Positions 5,840 through 6,948 of a stretch of DNA of 6,948 nt are shown one piece after another. Position 1 is the first letter of the stretch; each line of letters opens with the position of its first letter. The notes below the pieces were generated by a model. The model had not been told where the DNA came from. It saw only the letters and a program-made list of their open reading frames with translations, and did not search any database. The position numbers and the translations under genes were made by a program. The stretch is from Opitutia bacterium UBA4654 (lineage in GTDB: Bacteria; Verrucomicrobiota; Verrucomicrobiia; Opitutales; Intestinicryptomonadaceae): assembly GCA_002405555.1 (NCBI GenBank), contig DHMA01000205.1, positions 254 through 7,201 of the forward strand. Direction: 5' to 3'.

Positions 5840-6948
5840 ATGATGAAAAAAACAGCAATTCTCGTGTCGGCGGCGCTGGCATGCGCGGCGTCGGCGTTCG
5901 CGTCGGCGAAAGTCGCAAAACCCGTTCCCGAAGACTTCAAACGCTCGGTGATTTACCAGATTCTCCTGCCCTCGTTTACGCAGGAGGGCACGCTCAACAA
6001 GGCGGCGGAAATGCTGCCCTATGTGAAGTCGCTCGGCGTCGATATCGTCTACCTCTGCCCGCTCACCGAGCACGACGACGACATGGACAAAACCTTTTGG
6101 AGCGAACGCCAAAAGGCCGCCAAAACCGAAAATCCCAAAAATCCCTACCGCATGAAGGATTTTTACAAAATCGACCCCTCGTACGGCACCGCCGACGACG
6201 CCCGCAACTTCGTCAAAAAGGCGCACGAACTCGGACTGAAAGTGCTCTTCGACGTCGTGTACTACCACTGCGGGCCGAAAGCCGTCTTCATAAAAGACCA
6301 CCCCGATTTCGTCATGCGCAAGCCCGACGGCTCTCCCGATACGGGCGAATGGGCTTTCCCGCGCCTGAATTTTAAAAATCCCGAACTCCGCGAATATCTC
6401 ACAAAGAATATGGAATTTCTCCTGCGCGAGTTTGACATCGACGGCTTCCGCACCGACGTCGGCGAAATGGTGCCCTCCGACTTCTGGGACAACGCCGCCG
6501 TCCGCCTGCGCAAAATCAAGCCCGAACTTCTCATGATTGAGGAAAGCGAACGCCACTCCGCGACGGAAAAAACCTACGACGCCACCTACGAAGTGCTCTG
6601 GCAACGCAAGACAATCGAAGTCTTCTACAACAAAAAGCCCGCAAAAATTTTGCGCGAACGCTGGGAGTCTTTCGATAAAGACCAGCCCGCAAACGCGAGA
6701 GTGCTCCGCGCAATGGAAAACCACGACTTCGCCAACGGACCTTTCCGCAAACGCTGCGAAATCCGCTTCGGCTACCGCGGCATGGACGCCGTCATGGTCA
6801 TGAACTTTACCCTCGACGGCATTCCGTTTATATACAGCGGCAACGAATTCGCCGACGACGCCCCCATGACGATGTTCTCCGACCGCACACACGGCAGATA
6901 CTTCACCGAGTGGGCGAATATGAATACCGAACAGGGCAAACGCAGAAC
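5840..6948 (+). CDS. Secreted GH13 (alpha-amylase family) glycoside hydrolase, 3' end beyond the window
   Basis: Enzyme acting on alpha-glucosidic bonds of starch-, glycogen- or maltodextrin-like glucans. 369 codons are open to the right edge. Residues 1-23 form a Sec signal peptide (MMKKTAILVS, hydrophobic core, AFASA cleavage region), so it is exported. The TIM-barrel motifs follow in order: GVDIVYLCP (66-74); region I D138-VVYY-H143; FPRLN (173-177), like the MPKLN region V of neopullulanase-type enzymes; region II GFRTD with nucleophile D206 and R204; region III MIEES with acid/base probably E235; region IV ENHD with stabiliser D296; then GIPFIYSGNEF (327-337). The catalytic triad is intact, but region I has Tyr142 where Asn is usual and region III has Glu234 where Gly or Ala is usual. 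The first of two tandem ATGs is taken; there is no Shine-Dalgarno. The C-terminal beta domain is missing. Exact specificity is unknown. Confidence 0.9.
   Translation, partial: MMKKTAILVSAALACAASAFASAKVAKPVPEDFKRSVIYQILLPSFTQEGTLNKAAEMLPYVKSLGVDIVYLCPLTEHDDDMDKTFWSERQKAAKTENPKNPYRMKDFYKIDPSYGTADDARNFVKKAHELGLKVLFDVVYYHCGPKAVFIKDHPDFVMRKPDGSPDTGEWAFPRLNFKNPELREYLTKNMEFLLREFDIDGFRTDVGEMVPSDFWDNAAVRLRKIKPELLMIEESERHSATEKTYDATYEVLWQRKTIEVFYNKKPAKILRERWESFDKDQPANARVLRAMENHDFANGPFRKRCEIRFGYRGMDAVMVMNFTLDGIPFIYSGNEFADDAPMTMFSDRTHGRYFTEWANMNTEQGKRR

Noticed and set aside
5840..5887. Lipoprotein signal in the GH13 leader around Cys15
   Set aside because: The residues before Cys15 are A-L-A, so the Leu expected at -3 is not there; the AFASA region gives a better signal peptidase I site. 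A surface lipoprotein is not excluded but is not supported.
5816..6892. 358-codon open frame on the - strand opposite the GH13 gene
   Set aside because: In register with the GH13 gene, which carries all the catalytic motifs and a signal peptide; the antisense product is His/Val/Phe-rich without recognisable domains.
1..6948. tRNA, rRNA, insertion sequence or phage genes
   Set aside because: No cloverleaf T-arm context, rRNA signature, transposase motif, terminal inverted repeats or integrase was seen on either strand.

Overview
The window looks like a piece of a moderately GC-rich bacterial chromosome and contains mostly conserved core genes. The best guess is the Verrucomicrobiota/PVC side of the tree: the complex II is the CAB-ordered, menaquinone-type enzyme also found in Bacteroidota, the GroEL 3' half resembles PVC GroELs from memory, and Shine-Dalgarno signals are weak at all four visible starts. 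This assignment is an inference with only moderate confidence.

Layout: (1) 1-1053, + strand: the 3' two thirds of groEL, cut by the left edge, followed by a near-perfect intrinsic terminator at 1104-1136. (2) 1137-1884: about 750 bp with no believable gene, lying between two terminators that face each other. It is strongly T-over-A skewed on the + strand and holds short repeats and hairpins. (3) 1885-5501, - strand: an sdhC-sdhA-sdhB operon (transcribed right to left) encoding a complete succinate dehydrogenase/fumarate reductase. Its gaps are 18 and 21 nt and it ends in its own terminator at 1885-1914. (4) 5502-5839: a divergent intergenic region with a candidate sdhC promoter, a strong stem-loop at 5620-5660, a large near-perfect palindrome at 5732-5766 that looks like an operator, and a candidate promoter for the next gene. 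(5) 5840-6948, + strand: a secreted GH13 (alpha-amylase family) enzyme, cut by the right edge.

The three Sdh proteins form one membrane complex: SdhA carries covalent FAD and the dicarboxylate site, SdhB carries the 2Fe-2S, 4Fe-4S and 3Fe-4S clusters, and SdhC is the five-helix dihaem cytochrome b anchor that exchanges electrons with quinone. The family works in either direction, and sequence alone does not show whether this copy mainly oxidises succinate or reduces fumarate. The GH13 enzyme probably acts on alpha-glucans outside the cytoplasm. The palindrome beside its promoter suggests substrate-responsive control by a dedicated regulator not in this window.

I found no mobile element, CRISPR array, tRNA, rRNA or clearly new multi-gene system. 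The points most worth a second look are the GH13 operator-like palindrome, the altered GH13 catalytic-region residues, the empty 750 bp gap, the GroEL Gly-to-Ser change next to the nucleotide-binding glycines, and the Cys-containing C-terminal tail of SdhC.
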